Origin: a virus
Length of the DNA: 23,600 nucleotides
Direction: 5' to 3' (one strand)
Virus record (IMG/VR): IMGVR_UViG_3300000116_000233
Coordinates: 1-23,600 of that record
Shown: positions 15,721 through 23,355 of the stretch, piece after piece
Layout: each line of letters begins with the position of its first letter
How positions within the stretch are numbered: position 1 is the stretch's first letter
Program-made: the position numbers and the translations under genes
Notes under the pieces: model-generated
What the model was told of the DNA's origin: nothing
What the model saw: only the letters and a program-made list of their open reading frames with translations
Database searches by the model: none

Positions 15721-15746
15721 AATATAATATAATAATAGTTAATAAA
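15721..15746 (-). repeat. Repeated AT-rich start leader, copy 2
   Basis: This 26-base element between the portal stop and the scaffold-like ATG is the partner of 13040-13065 (24 of 26 identical). It touches the start codon directly, as copy 1 does, so spacing to the ATG is conserved as well as sequence. Confidence 0.6.
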
Positions 15747-15748
15747 TT

Positions 15749-18166
15749 TTATCTAGGATCAAAACCACCTAAATCAAAACTTCCACTCATAGTATCATTA
15801 CCTGCAGACTCAAAGTTTTTAGGTGCTTTTCCACTCTTTCTTTGATCTATAAGTTCTGATTGCTGTGTAGCTTGTATTTTAGTTCTTTCGTCCTTACGAT
15901 CTTCTTTTTCTTTTTCTTTTGATTTTGCATTTTGTGTTTCAGCAGATCGTAACTGCATATTGTACTGAAACTCTATTCCCATTAATTCTTTTTTAGCAGC
16001 AAGCTCTTGTTGCATTTTTTGAGCATCAAGCTGAGCTTTCATTTGCTCTAACTGCATCTTGTTTTGATTCAATGATTGATCTTTTTGAACTTCAAGTTGA
16101 GCAGCGGCTTGAGCTGCTTGAGTGTTAGACTGCGTTTGCGCTTGAATATTTTCTAACTGCATAGCTCTATCTGCTTCTTGCTTTTTCTTTCTACGTATTT
16201 TTAACAGTTGATTAGCAAGCTTGATGTTTCTTATTTCTCTAAGATCAATAGCATCTTCAAGCTCTATGCTTTTTTGTTGTAGAGCCATTTGAATATTGTT
16301 CTCAAGTAATTGCTTTTGCTCTTCATCTGGAGATAACTCTATGAATATACCAAAGTCATACAAATGTAGCTCAGACATTTCTTCTAGCGTAGCTACGTTG
16401 TGAGATCCAATAGCTTGGATAAAGGCGTTTTTAGTAGGAGAATATTCTAATACATCAGATATTCTAAGCGACATGCACTCTGCCATTTCAGCTGTTAAAA
16501 ATAATCCAGACTGTAATATGTGTCTAGTAGCAGTATTTGAGTTTGCTGCAGCTAGCTTCTGTACGCCAACCAAAGCATTTTTATCAGGCGTTGATCCGTC
16601 TCTAGCTTCATTTAAGCCAGTTACATCTCTAATCATTTGCATGTAATAGTTGTACGTGCCAATTAAACTTTGCATTTTAGCGCCGCCAGATCCGCTAGAT
16701 ATTTCTTGAATAGGCACTTTACCTGGATTCATATCACCTTCTGAAGTAAAAGATCTACCAATAACAGAACCTGTTTGGAAGAACATATTTAAAGCTTCTT
16801 GCGGGTTGTAATTTGTTCCATTGCCTAAATCTATCTCAGCTAAACCATCAGCATCAAGGTAAACTCCATCTGGAACTAGCCTTGACATTACTTGCTGTAG
16901 CTTTAGATGTGTAAGCTGAATCATGTCAGCAAAACCGGTTATCCTTTTTACCAGCGACTCAATTTTACCATTATACATTCTAGGTGCTACAATAGAATAA
17001 GGCATTTTAACTTTAGTAAAGTCACTTTTTGGCCTCATCATGTTTTTAGACATTTCCCACTTTATAAGCTTGCTCGTGCCTAATATCATAGCTCCATCGT
17101 ACAGTGTTTCTATAGATCTTTGAAGCTTAGAATAATCCTGCGCGTCGCTTGGTGGATTAAAAGTGTCGTCTTTCTCAATCAACTTATCTGCACCAGTTCC
17201 AGTTTCTTTAACTTTATAGACTTCGTTCATATAAGTCTTATAGTGAAAGTAAAGTACTTGAATTTTGTTTTGGTCTTCTTTATCAGTAGAATATCTACTG
17301 TTATTATTGTTTTTATTGTAAGAAGAGCTAGATCTTATCTCTTGTAAGTCTTCAGCGTTAAGGTGTGGAAATTGCTTTGCTAATTCGTTTATAGGTATAG
17401 ACTTAACTTCTCCAACGTAATATATGTCATCAAAATAAGGTGAGTCAGTGTAAGAATAAACTAGATTCGCAGGGTCAACATAATCTAAAGTTATTCCTTC
17501 TGATGTTGTAAATCCATTTTTAACAGCACCAATACCTAAAACAGTTAAATCGTAGTAGAATCTCTTTTTTATTAATTCATATTTATTTCCATCAAACAAT
17601 ACATTTAAAGCTTGCTCTTCTGCTAGCTCTACTGCTTGCTTGTAGTTCAGCTGCATGTGCAACTGTAACTCTTCCATTGTTTGAGGTAATATTTTTTCTT
17701 CGCTTTCTGTTAAATCAATACCAAAGTTAGCTGAGATAGTATCATTAAAATCTTTAAAATCCATGTCAGACATTATCTGCTCCATGTACTTTGTTCTTTT
17801 ATCTACTCCGTTTTGAGACTGCGAGTAAGCTTTAATGTCGTAAGTTCTTTCAGCGATACCATTAACAACAATATCTACAAACTTTGGTATAACAGGTACA
17901 GGGCTCCAGTCTAAGTTTAAATAAGATAAATCACCATTAATAGATAATTCATCTTTGTATTTTTGTATAGACTGCTCTCCTCTTGCGTACAATCTTAACC
18001 TGTGAAAGTCGTTGCTGTTGTTTCTATATTTATTAGACGTTTTGTCAGAGTAAAACCACTCTTGCTCTATAGCTTTACCGACTTTTAAGCCGTAGTCGTA
18101 GCTTAGCTTTTCAGCATCGCTTACAGTTTGACTTGGAAAATAACTCTTTATAACAGACTCTGCCAT
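15749..18166 (-). CDS. Portal protein
   Basis: This 805-residue protein follows TerL by four bases. The N-terminal core has FHRLRLYARGEQSIQKYKDE and LNLDWSPVPVIPKFVDIVVN, typical of portals that start with a helical wing region. Later come FYYDLTVLGIGAVKNGFTTS and YVDPANLVYSYTDSPYFDDI. The region from about 440 contains MNPGKVPIQEISSGSGGAKM and MIRDVTGLNEARDGSTPDKN, reading as stem and tunnel-loop regions. From about 600 to 790 the chain is a long Gln/Lys/Glu-rich coiled coil (IRRKKKQEADRAMQLENIQA, ALEVQ-type repeats), longer than in minimal portals and possibly the crown/barrel. The end is Gly-rich (SGSFDLGGFDPR). Its role is the dodecameric DNA entry vertex. The architecture resembles crAss-like portals. 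Confidence 0.85.
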   Translation of the reverse strand: MAESVIKSYFPSQTVSDAEKLSYDYGLKVGKAIEQEWFYSDKTSNKYRNNSNDFHRLRLYARGEQSIQKYKDELSINGDLSYLNLDWSPVPVIPKFVDIVVNGIAERTYDIKAYSQSQNGVDKRTKYMEQIMSDMDFKDFNDTISANFGIDLTESEEKILPQTMEELQLHMQLNYKQAVELAEEQALNVLFDGNKYELIKKRFYYDLTVLGIGAVKNGFTTSEGITLDYVDPANLVYSYTDSPYFDDIYYVGEVKSIPINELAKQFPHLNAEDLQEIRSSSSYNKNNNNSRYSTDKEDQNKIQVLYFHYKTYMNEVYKVKETGTGADKLIEKDDTFNPPSDAQDYSKLQRSIETLYDGAMILGTSKLIKWEMSKNMMRPKSDFTKVKMPYSIVAPRMYNGKIESLVKRITGFADMIQLTHLKLQQVMSRLVPDGVYLDADGLAEIDLGNGTNYNPQEALNMFFQTGSVIGRSFTSEGDMNPGKVPIQEISSGSGGAKMQSLIGTYNYYMQMIRDVTGLNEARDGSTPDKNALVGVQKLAAANSNTATRHILQSGLFLTAEMAECMSLRISDVLEYSPTKNAFIQAIGSHNVATLEEMSELHLYDFGIFIELSPDEEQKQLLENNIQMALQQKSIELEDAIDLREIRNIKLANQLLKIRRKKKQEADRAMQLENIQAQTQSNTQAAQAAAQLEVQKDQSLNQNKMQLEQMKAQLDAQKMQQELAAKKELMGIEFQYNMQLRSAETQNAKSKEKEKEDRKDERTKIQATQQSELIDQRKSGKAPKNFESAGNDTMSGSFDLGGFDPR

Positions 18167-18170
18167 ATTT

Positions 18171-20384
18171 TTATTTTATTATTTTAGATGCACCACCAGT
18201 GTTTGTATACCGTGATATGTTTATGTTTAATTTTGGTCTTTGTACTTCAGCGTTTGGTCTATATAAATGTCTATTGCAAGCCATAATAGCTAGCCCTGAA
18301 CTTATCGCAGCATCAAATTTCGTTCGTTTATTAATATCAAACCTACTCCACTCGTTTAGCGTTTGGTTAAAATATACGTTACCATAATTGCCGTCACCTA
18401 AGTGACCAACGTGATTTTGTATATACATCTCTATAGCAGCTGCGTGGGCTTGCTTTATATCTTCACTAGAGTTTGGTATACCACCAACTTCTTTTTCTGC
18501 AACAGATAATTTATTCCAAACTTTGTCAGGTCTATTCATGCTAAAGCCTCTATAACCTCTACGTTTTAAATAGTAAAGTAATCTAGGCTTATTATTTTCT
18601 GCTAGTATTGGCATACCGTAAAACACTAATGCCATTAATACGTCTTCAAAAAATATTTCAGCGGTTTGTGGTCTTGCAATATACTCTAAGAACATATGAT
18701 TAGGTGGCGCATCTTCCATGCTAAACTTAGTCAAGCCGTGCAAAGCACCTTTAGATCCTCTACCATCAACTGTCCCACTAATATCGTAGCTATCACATCC
18801 AAATGCACCCATGTGCTCATTACCTGGATATTTAACTCCGTTCTTTGTTATTACTTTATTCTGAAGGTTGTGAGGTGGCGTCCAACTAATATTGAATCTT
18901 CCTTTTGGATCAGGATAGAAAACTACCTTAGAATCCTTAACACCACTCTCCCATTGAAAATTACCCGTATTAACTGCAGAGCTATTTCTTATCCCTTCAT
19001 TATAATCTATTTGTTCGTATATTTTAACTAAATTAAATATACTGTTTTTCGCTTCATCTCTGAAAGCGTGTTCTGTTGTTCTAGGAAACTGACGATAAAA
19101 TTCGTTTAAACCATCTTGATCTCCTTTTAATCCTTCAGCTTCGTTCTCCCAGTGCTCAATGATACCTATATCAATCAGTTCACCATCTGGTCCGAATACA
19201 TCATTATCTGGACTATCGAATACTGGTTGTCCGTATTCGTCAATAAATCCTTCATAGTTCCACTCCATTGGGATAAACAAAGAATATAAACCAGACTTTG
19301 TTTGTCCATTTCTATTTCTGCTAGTAACGTCTGAATCATTATAGAGTTTTTTAAAATTATCTCCTCCTTTATCTAAAGCATTTGATGTTGATCCCATCAT
19401 ACACTTGCCAACTATTCTAGCACCTAACCTTAAGCATGTCTTTGTAACTCGCCAGTTGTTAAGTATGTTATCAGGTCTTTCCCACTTACCGCTTTCGTCG
19501 TGCACAAGTAAAGAAAGTTTTTCACCATCATAACTGTTATCACCAGTGTTCTTCCAGTCAATCGTAGTGTCTAGACCTTTTATTTCTTCTAACCTTTCGT
19601 TTATCTCTATTTTTTTACGAGTAAACTTACTCGCTGGTACACGATACGCTAGCTCAGATTTAGGTCTGTCCATACCATCTTGTATTGGCTTGAAGAAAAA
19701 AGGATAGTTTATAGATATAGGTACAACCTTATCAGTAAACATCTTCTTTGCATCGGAACCGCTTTTAGATAGTATCCCATATCTACTATCACTTGATATT
19801 GTAGCTAAATTAACGGTCTCAGCTGAACTCATAAAAGAAAAGCCAGAACGCCTATTCTTAAGGTAACACATGCCGTAGCATCGTTTATCAGCTTTACAAG
19901 CTTCCCAAAATATAAAAAATAATCTATTTGCTTCGCGAAAGTCAGGAGCACCAACGTCTATCTTGCTCCACTGAAGATACATATAGTGTGTACCTGTTAT
20001 GAACGTAGGCGTTCCATTATTATTAAACCAAAAACCACTGCTACGCCTATCAAACTCTCGGTCGATGTAGTCGTGCCATTGTTCTTTTTGATCTTCCGGA
20101 TACGCCTTCCAGTCAAATATTGTTTTAATCTTATCAAGTGCTTTAGGCTTTTCAAGTTGCTTCCACTTTTTATCTTCATTACTATATACTTCTTTAGGAA
20201 CTTTAGGCAAAGCTATATGAAGGTTTTCTATTTCATATATTTCGCCAATTTGACCGCTGTTAGAAAGCACAACAATATCATGCTCCTTATTGTAGCCATA
20301 CTCCCACTTCTTGCCTTTGTTGAGTCTACTTATTGTAGTCTTTTTTATTGGCTCTACTATTTTGAATAAAGTCTGTTCGTACAT
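18171..20384 (-). CDS. terL: Terminase large subunit
   Basis: This 737-residue packaging motor carries an ATPase domain and a nuclease domain. A degenerate Walker A-like segment, KNRRSGFSFMSS (176-187), is followed by a clear Walker B, SLLVHDE (291-297, D296 and catalytic E297), and the coupling-motif-like GSTSNA (331-336). The RNase H-type nuclease region begins GAFGCDSYDISG (first acidic residue D531), with later acidic candidates at E580/D581 (FFEDVLMALVFYG) and D691 (TKFDAAISSGLA). The RRFPRTTEHAF-type linker is present as QFPRTTEHAFRDEA (433-445). Its start overlaps the stop of the small-terminase-like gene as TAATG, implying translational coupling. Its length is at the upper end for the family, with an N-terminal extension of about 100 residues before the ATPase core. 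Confidence 0.92.
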   Translation of the reverse strand: MYEQTLFKIVEPIKKTTISRLNKGKKWEYGYNKEHDIVVLSNSGQIGEIYEIENLHIALPKVPKEVYSNEDKKWKQLEKPKALDKIKTIFDWKAYPEDQKEQWHDYIDREFDRRSSGFWFNNNGTPTFITGTHYMYLQWSKIDVGAPDFREANRLFFIFWEACKADKRCYGMCYLKNRRSGFSFMSSAETVNLATISSDSRYGILSKSGSDAKKMFTDKVVPISINYPFFFKPIQDGMDRPKSELAYRVPASKFTRKKIEINERLEEIKGLDTTIDWKNTGDNSYDGEKLSLLVHDESGKWERPDNILNNWRVTKTCLRLGARIVGKCMMGSTSNALDKGGDNFKKLYNDSDVTSRNRNGQTKSGLYSLFIPMEWNYEGFIDEYGQPVFDSPDNDVFGPDGELIDIGIIEHWENEAEGLKGDQDGLNEFYRQFPRTTEHAFRDEAKNSIFNLVKIYEQIDYNEGIRNSSAVNTGNFQWESGVKDSKVVFYPDPKGRFNISWTPPHNLQNKVITKNGVKYPGNEHMGAFGCDSYDISGTVDGRGSKGALHGLTKFSMEDAPPNHMFLEYIARPQTAEIFFEDVLMALVFYGMPILAENNKPRLLYYLKRRGYRGFSMNRPDKVWNKLSVAEKEVGGIPNSSEDIKQAHAAAIEMYIQNHVGHLGDGNYGNVYFNQTLNEWSRFDINKRTKFDAAISSGLAIMACNRHLYRPNAEVQRPKLNINISRYTNTGGASKIIK

Positions 20385-20656
20385 TATTTAGATCTACCTT
20401 CGGCAAAGCCTTTAAAAACTTTTTCTTTCTTTTCAATAACTTTACCCTCTAGTAAAGCTTCTTCTTCTTGTATGCGGTTAAGTATTTCAAAAGCATCAAA
20501 TATAGCTAGCTTTTTTGTAGCAGCAGCATTTTTAAGTCTATCCGCGGTAATATCATCATCACCGTCAACAATAGCTTCTTTTGCAACTTTTATAAGTTCT
20601 TCAACTGCCCTATGCCCAGCTTGGATTATACTCTTCTTCGTCTCCTTGATATTCAT
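20384..20656 (-). CDS. Small terminase-like helical protein
   Basis: I choose the ATG at 20656 (MNIKETKKSIIQAGHRAVEE), giving 90 residues. Longer in-frame starts, up to 20743, would extend the overlap with the upstream gene from 47 to 134 bases, and the extra residues look like out-of-frame translation of that gene. The protein is nearly all helical: AVEELIKVAKEAIVDGDDDI, then TADRLKNAAATKKLAIFDAF and EILNRIQEEEALLEG, ending FKGFAEGRSK. Small size, helical content and direct coupling to TerL (TAATG) fit a small terminase subunit, though I see no definite DNA-binding helix-turn-helix. The name therefore rests mainly on context. Confidence 0.6.
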   Translation of the reverse strand: MNIKETKKSIIQAGHRAVEELIKVAKEAIVDGDDDITADRLKNAAATKKLAIFDAFEILNRIQEEEALLEGKVIEKKEKVFKGFAEGRSK

Positions 20657-21191
20657 ATTTAATTGTAATAAAGTTTGACAGTATTCTATATAGTCTTTCG
20701 CCTTCAACAACAAACTCATATTCGCTGCTTGGTCTAAAACCAACTAAATCACCTACGTCTACAGTTTTATCAGAATACTTTACGATACCAACTAAAGGTC
20801 TTTCTGAATCAGTATTAAACTGATCAACAGCTTTGACAGGCTTAACAAAGCAATAACCATTAGGCGCTTGCCATTTGTTTTTATTTTTATATAGAAATAT
20901 TTGATCTGTAGATATTAGATACGTGTCTTCGTTAAAGTAAGCCTTACTGTTTCTTTCTCTACCTTTTACGTCGTGCCATCGTCTAAAGACATTGTGGTGC
21001 ACTATAACTTCATCGCCAGGCTTTATATCAGTTTCACCTACTGTAGGCGTAGATATAACTCTAGCTATACGATTTACGTGTTGGTGGTTAAATACTTCAG
21101 TGTTTATTATTAACTCAGAGTCACCTACTTTTTTAGTGTTGTTGTATCTTTGTCCAACAGGTGTTACAACAAAGTTGTAAACGCTCTTCAT
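20610..21191 (-). CDS. Tandem GroES-like co-chaperonin
   Basis: This 193-residue protein shows two GroES-type beta barrels in a row. Domain 1 (about 5-102): FVVTPVG; a long loop (13-40) with the hydrophobic tripeptide L27-I28-I29; NRIARVISTPT; IKPGDEVIVHH (56-66); and the closing strand TYLISTDQIFLYK. Domain 2 (about 110-180): NGYCFVKPV; PLVGIVKYS; VDVGDLVGFRPS (144-155); LYRILSNFITIKYE. In GroES and T4 gp31 the mobile loop with such a tripeptide docks onto the large chaperonin; domain 2 has only a short loop without one. No GroEL-like gene is seen, so host GroEL would be the partner. The gene lies just before the packaging and capsid genes, fitting a capsid-folding role as for T4 gp31. Its start is coupled as TAATG to the preceding gene. 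Confidence 0.75.
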   Translation of the reverse strand: MKSVYNFVVTPVGQRYNNTKKVGDSELIINTEVFNHQHVNRIARVISTPTVGETDIKPGDEVIVHHNVFRRWHDVKGRERNSKAYFNEDTYLISTDQIFLYKNKNKWQAPNGYCFVKPVKAVDQFNTDSERPLVGIVKYSDKTVDVGDLVGFRPSSEYEFVVEGERLYRILSNFITIKYEYQGDEEEYNPSWA

Positions 21192-21412
21192 TAGTATTGT
21201 AGATTATACTCTACAGAAACAGCCATGTTTTTATTAAAGTCTTTCCAAGGTAAAACATCATTGCCTTTTTTAATATAAACAGAAAACTTATTTTCTTCTT
21301 CTATAATATCGCAAATAGTATGACCACCATACACTTCTTGCCCTACGGCATAGTGCATGGCGTCATTCTTATAGTCTTTGCCGATACTAATCTTTCTTAT
21401 CAGCTTCGACAT
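21191..21412 (-). CDS. Small hypothetical protein, 73 residues
   Basis: I do not recognise this protein. It starts with a basic stretch (MSKLIRKISIGKDYKNDAMH), then reads as a small beta domain (YAVGQEVYGGHTICDIIEEE, NKFSVYIKKGNDVLPWKDF) and ends in a strand (AVSVEYNLQY). No membrane segment or metal motif is present. It overlaps the preceding coiled-coil gene by 26 bases and its stop overlaps the ATG of the co-chaperonin gene (TAATG). That tight packing is the best evidence it is translated, and a linked role in assembly is possible. Confidence 0.55.
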   Translation of the reverse strand: MSKLIRKISIGKDYKNDAMHYAVGQEVYGGHTICDIIEEENKFSVYIKKGNDVLPWKDFNKNMAVSVEYNLQY

Positions 21413-21689
21413 TTTCTCTTCTATTTATAGTTCCATCTTGAATATTTATATCACCTGAGCCATATTCTTTTTCAAGCTCTGCTTGCATTACAGTAAGTTG
21501 CTCTTGAATATTAGCTACTTGGTGAAGCAAAGAGTGCTTCTTAGTTTCCATCATACCTAACTCTAGCTGAGCTCTATTTATTGCGTTTACAATATTTTGA
21601 ACTTTTTGCAGCTGCTCATCTGTAATTTTTTCTGCCTTAGGTTTAAGGTCTACGATTTTCTCTGCTTTTGCAGTCTTTCTTTTTGCCAT
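21387..21689 (-). CDS. Coiled-coil protein, 100 residues, unknown function
   Basis: A basic N-terminus (MAKRKTAKAEKIVDLKPKAE) leads into one long helix with heptad-like spacing of hydrophobics (LQKVQNIVNAINRAQLELGM ... LLHQVANIQEQLTVMQAELE, about 26-80). A short polar tail with SGDINIQDGTINRR follows. The design recalls small helical chaperones or assembly factors, but no family can be named. The gene follows the beta-rich 258-residue gene after 33 bases of AT-rich leader with three AATTT-type repeats (21690-21722), and stops in TAG inside the next gene. Confidence 0.6.
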   Translation of the reverse strand: MAKRKTAKAEKIVDLKPKAEKITDEQLQKVQNIVNAINRAQLELGMMETKKHSLLHQVANIQEQLTVMQAELEKEYGSGDINIQDGTINRRENVEADKKD

Positions 21690-21722
21690 AATTTAATTTA
21701 ATTTAAGTTAATTGTTTTTGTG

Positions 21723-22499
21723 CTATATTTCAAAGCTAAGCACAAGCTTTATTGGGTGTTTAACAAACCATTCTTCATCTTCTGCTACTGTAAAACCGTC
21801 AGCGGCGTAAGCTTCAAATGTAATATCTTGGCCGCCAGAAGCAAACGTAGCGTTAATACTTGCTATGGTGCCGTAATCGCCGCTTGCGGTTGTTAGCGTA
21901 TCTCCTACGTCAAACTTTTTGTGAGCGTTAGCAGTTGCTCCAGAAGCATTATCTACTTTTATAGTTAATAATTCATCTGCATCTTCTACTGCTTGAAATA
22001 CGCTAGTACTAAAGTCTAAAGCTGTATTACTAGCGCCAGTCATTAAAGCGAGATAAATAGTATTAAAGCCGTTATCGCTAACTCCAGGTACGCCTTCAAA
22101 CCCTATGAAAGGTATTTGATCAGTATCACCACCGCCACCAGTAGTCATTGTGTTAAAGTTAGATGGAAAACCAACATCGCTTTTTGCGTCTATGTTTAAA
22201 GCAGCCACAACGTCTCTTCTACAGTTTACACCTGTAGCAGTTGCATGTACTGTTCCTAGAGAGCCTGGAGCAGATCCATCTGATTTTGGATTAGCAAAAA
22301 GAATTGTTAAATCCCCTGCTGTTTGGTTAGCACCATCTTTACCGTTTATTACTGCAGTAACGCCTCTTAATACGGCGCCGCCTTTAGGTATGTTGAAAGA
22401 TGTCCAATCAGCTATTAACTCTCCGGCGCCAAAAGCACCATCGTCTTGCTTGTTGCCTGCAACTTCTATTGGTATTGTTACGTTAAAAAATTGTCCCAT
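21723..22499 (-). CDS. Beta-rich probable virion protein, 258 residues
   Basis: The chain is Ala/Gly/Thr/Asp-rich, with no signal peptide or membrane segment. The N-terminal part (MGQFFNVTIPIEVAGNKQDD ... LIADWTSFNIPKGGAVLRGV, TAVINGKDG) reads as a beta sandwich. The middle contains PFIGFEGVPGVSDNGFNTIY and LALMTGASN. Residues about 196-235 form a VGD-type module (FDVGDTLTTASGDYGTIASI) like those in the capsid protein and the 500-residue protein. The end, WFVKHPIKLVLSFEI, is a final strand. Similar proteins are, in my memory, annotated as hypothetical in marine phages; a decoration or fibre role is inferred from composition only. Confidence 0.6.
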   Translation of the reverse strand: MGQFFNVTIPIEVAGNKQDDGAFGAGELIADWTSFNIPKGGAVLRGVTAVINGKDGANQTAGDLTILFANPKSDGSAPGSLGTVHATATGVNCRRDVVAALNIDAKSDVGFPSNFNTMTTGGGGDTDQIPFIGFEGVPGVSDNGFNTIYLALMTGASNTALDFSTSVFQAVEDADELLTIKVDNASGATANAHKKFDVGDTLTTASGDYGTIASINATFASGGQDITFEAYAADGFTVAEDEEWFVKHPIKLVLSFEI

Positions 22500-22504
22500 T
22501 TTAT

Positions 22505-22924
22505 TTATTTATTAGTTTGTTCGTTTTTCTTTGAGCTCCCACCGAAGAAGAAGTCTATTATTGTATTTACCTTAGCGCTCATTGCGCCAAATATTGTTGA
22601 TATAAAGCTAATTTCAAATTCACCTAGCTCTAAGCTTTTAGTGACAAAGTAATTAAACATTACAAATGTAATTCCAAAGTACGCTACTGTAAATAACGTT
22701 GCTAAAACCTTTTGGATAATAGCATCGTCCTTGTACATTTCACGCGCAGACTTTCTGTCTTCAACCTCTTTAGCAAAAGCTTCACGCTCTGCTTCTAACA
22801 TTACAGATTTAATAGCCAACTTAGCTTCGTCACGCTCTTTGTCTGTAGTTATTACCTTGTCTAAAATTCCTTCTGCATTATCTAGTACTTTACCAAATAA
22901 TCCTCCTAAAACATTTTGTATCAT
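22505..22924 (-). CDS. Holin-like membrane protein (3TM/GTA-holin type)
   Basis: This 139-residue protein begins with an amphipathic, charged helical region (about 1-66: VLDNAEGILDKVITTDKERD, LEAEREAFAKEVEDRKSARE). Two hydrophobic stretches follow, VLATLFTVAYFGITFVMFNYF (about 73-93) and ISFISTIFGAMSAKVNTIIDF (about 104-125). It ends FFGGSSKKNEQTNK, a Phe-Gly-Gly-Ser plus Lys-rich tail. This layout, including the FGxS tail, matches the family described as holins of the gene-transfer-agent type. Its start overlaps the metallopeptidase-like stop by four bases (ATGA), so the two are translationally coupled. Membrane location is well supported; lytic function is inferred. Confidence 0.65.
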   Translation of the reverse strand: MIQNVLGGLFGKVLDNAEGILDKVITTDKERDEAKLAIKSVMLEAEREAFAKEVEDRKSAREMYKDDAIIQKVLATLFTVAYFGITFVMFNYFVTKSLELGEFEISFISTIFGAMSAKVNTIIDFFFGGSSKKNEQTNK

Positions 22925-23355
22925 ATAGCTGTTTCTTCTCCGTTGTTAGCATCATCTTCCCATGGAAAGCCAGTATCTCCAGCTTCTTTCCATTGTCCGT
23001 CGACTCTAATCATATCTTTTCCGCCTATAGTTTCTCTTTCAAACTTATCACCGTTGTACATGATGTAATCATCTGTATAAGATAACTTACCTACTTTCAT
23101 GTCTGTAGCGTGACGCATTTCGTGATTTATTACTTGTCTTTCTTCAAAGCTGCCAGGAATTAGTTGATCACTTATAAATATTGATCCGTCCATGTTAGCT
23201 TCACCCATAACTCCTGGGTCTAGACTTTTTCTAATAACAGGTGTTCCAGGTACAGATGCATCAGCATCTCCAGATTCTTTGCCGAACCTCATTTTAGTTC
23301 TTATCTCTCCTTGAGAAGCAATTGGCGTTTTACCTTTACCTAGTTTAAATCCCAT
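22921..23355 (-). CDS. HExxH metallopeptidase-like protein
   Basis: This 144-residue protein has a zinc-binding HExxH motif, HEMRH at residues 78-82, inside FEERQVINHEMRHATDMKVG. The Glu79 would be the catalytic base. A plausible third ligand is Glu133 in PWEDDAN near the C-terminus. There is no signal peptide or membrane segment. The N-terminus is basic and Gly/Ser/Pro-rich. A strand with a beta turn precedes the motif (NMDGSIFISDQLIPGSFEER). The gene sits just before the holin-like gene, so it might act in lysis, but a structural or processing peptidase is equally possible. It has no recognisable peptidoglycan-binding domain. The start overlaps the preceding stop as TAATG. Confidence 0.65.
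   Translation of the reverse strand: MGFKLGKGKTPIASQGEIRTKMRFGKESGDADASVPGTPVIRKSLDPGVMGEANMDGSIFISDQLIPGSFEERQVINHEMRHATDMKVGKLSYTDDYIMYNGDKFERETIGGKDMIRVDGQWKEAGDTGFPWEDDANNGEETAI

Noticed and set aside
19986-20369. Plus-strand open frame of 127 codons opposite TerL
   Set aside because: Antisense shadow of the TerL N-terminus; hydrophobic Phe/Ile-rich composition follows from Lys/Asn-rich codons on the other strand.
20657-20743. Longer start for the small terminase-like gene
   Set aside because: The extra 29 residues are encoded entirely inside the co-chaperonin gene and the shorter start matches a compact helical protein.
21690-21722. AATTT-type repeats as an iteron or origin
   Set aside because: Only about three short units in a 33-base AT-rich gene leader; too little for an origin claim.
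22150-22928. Plus-strand frames opposite the 258-residue and holin-like genes
   Set aside because: Overlap real genes on the minus strand throughout and show no family-like pattern.
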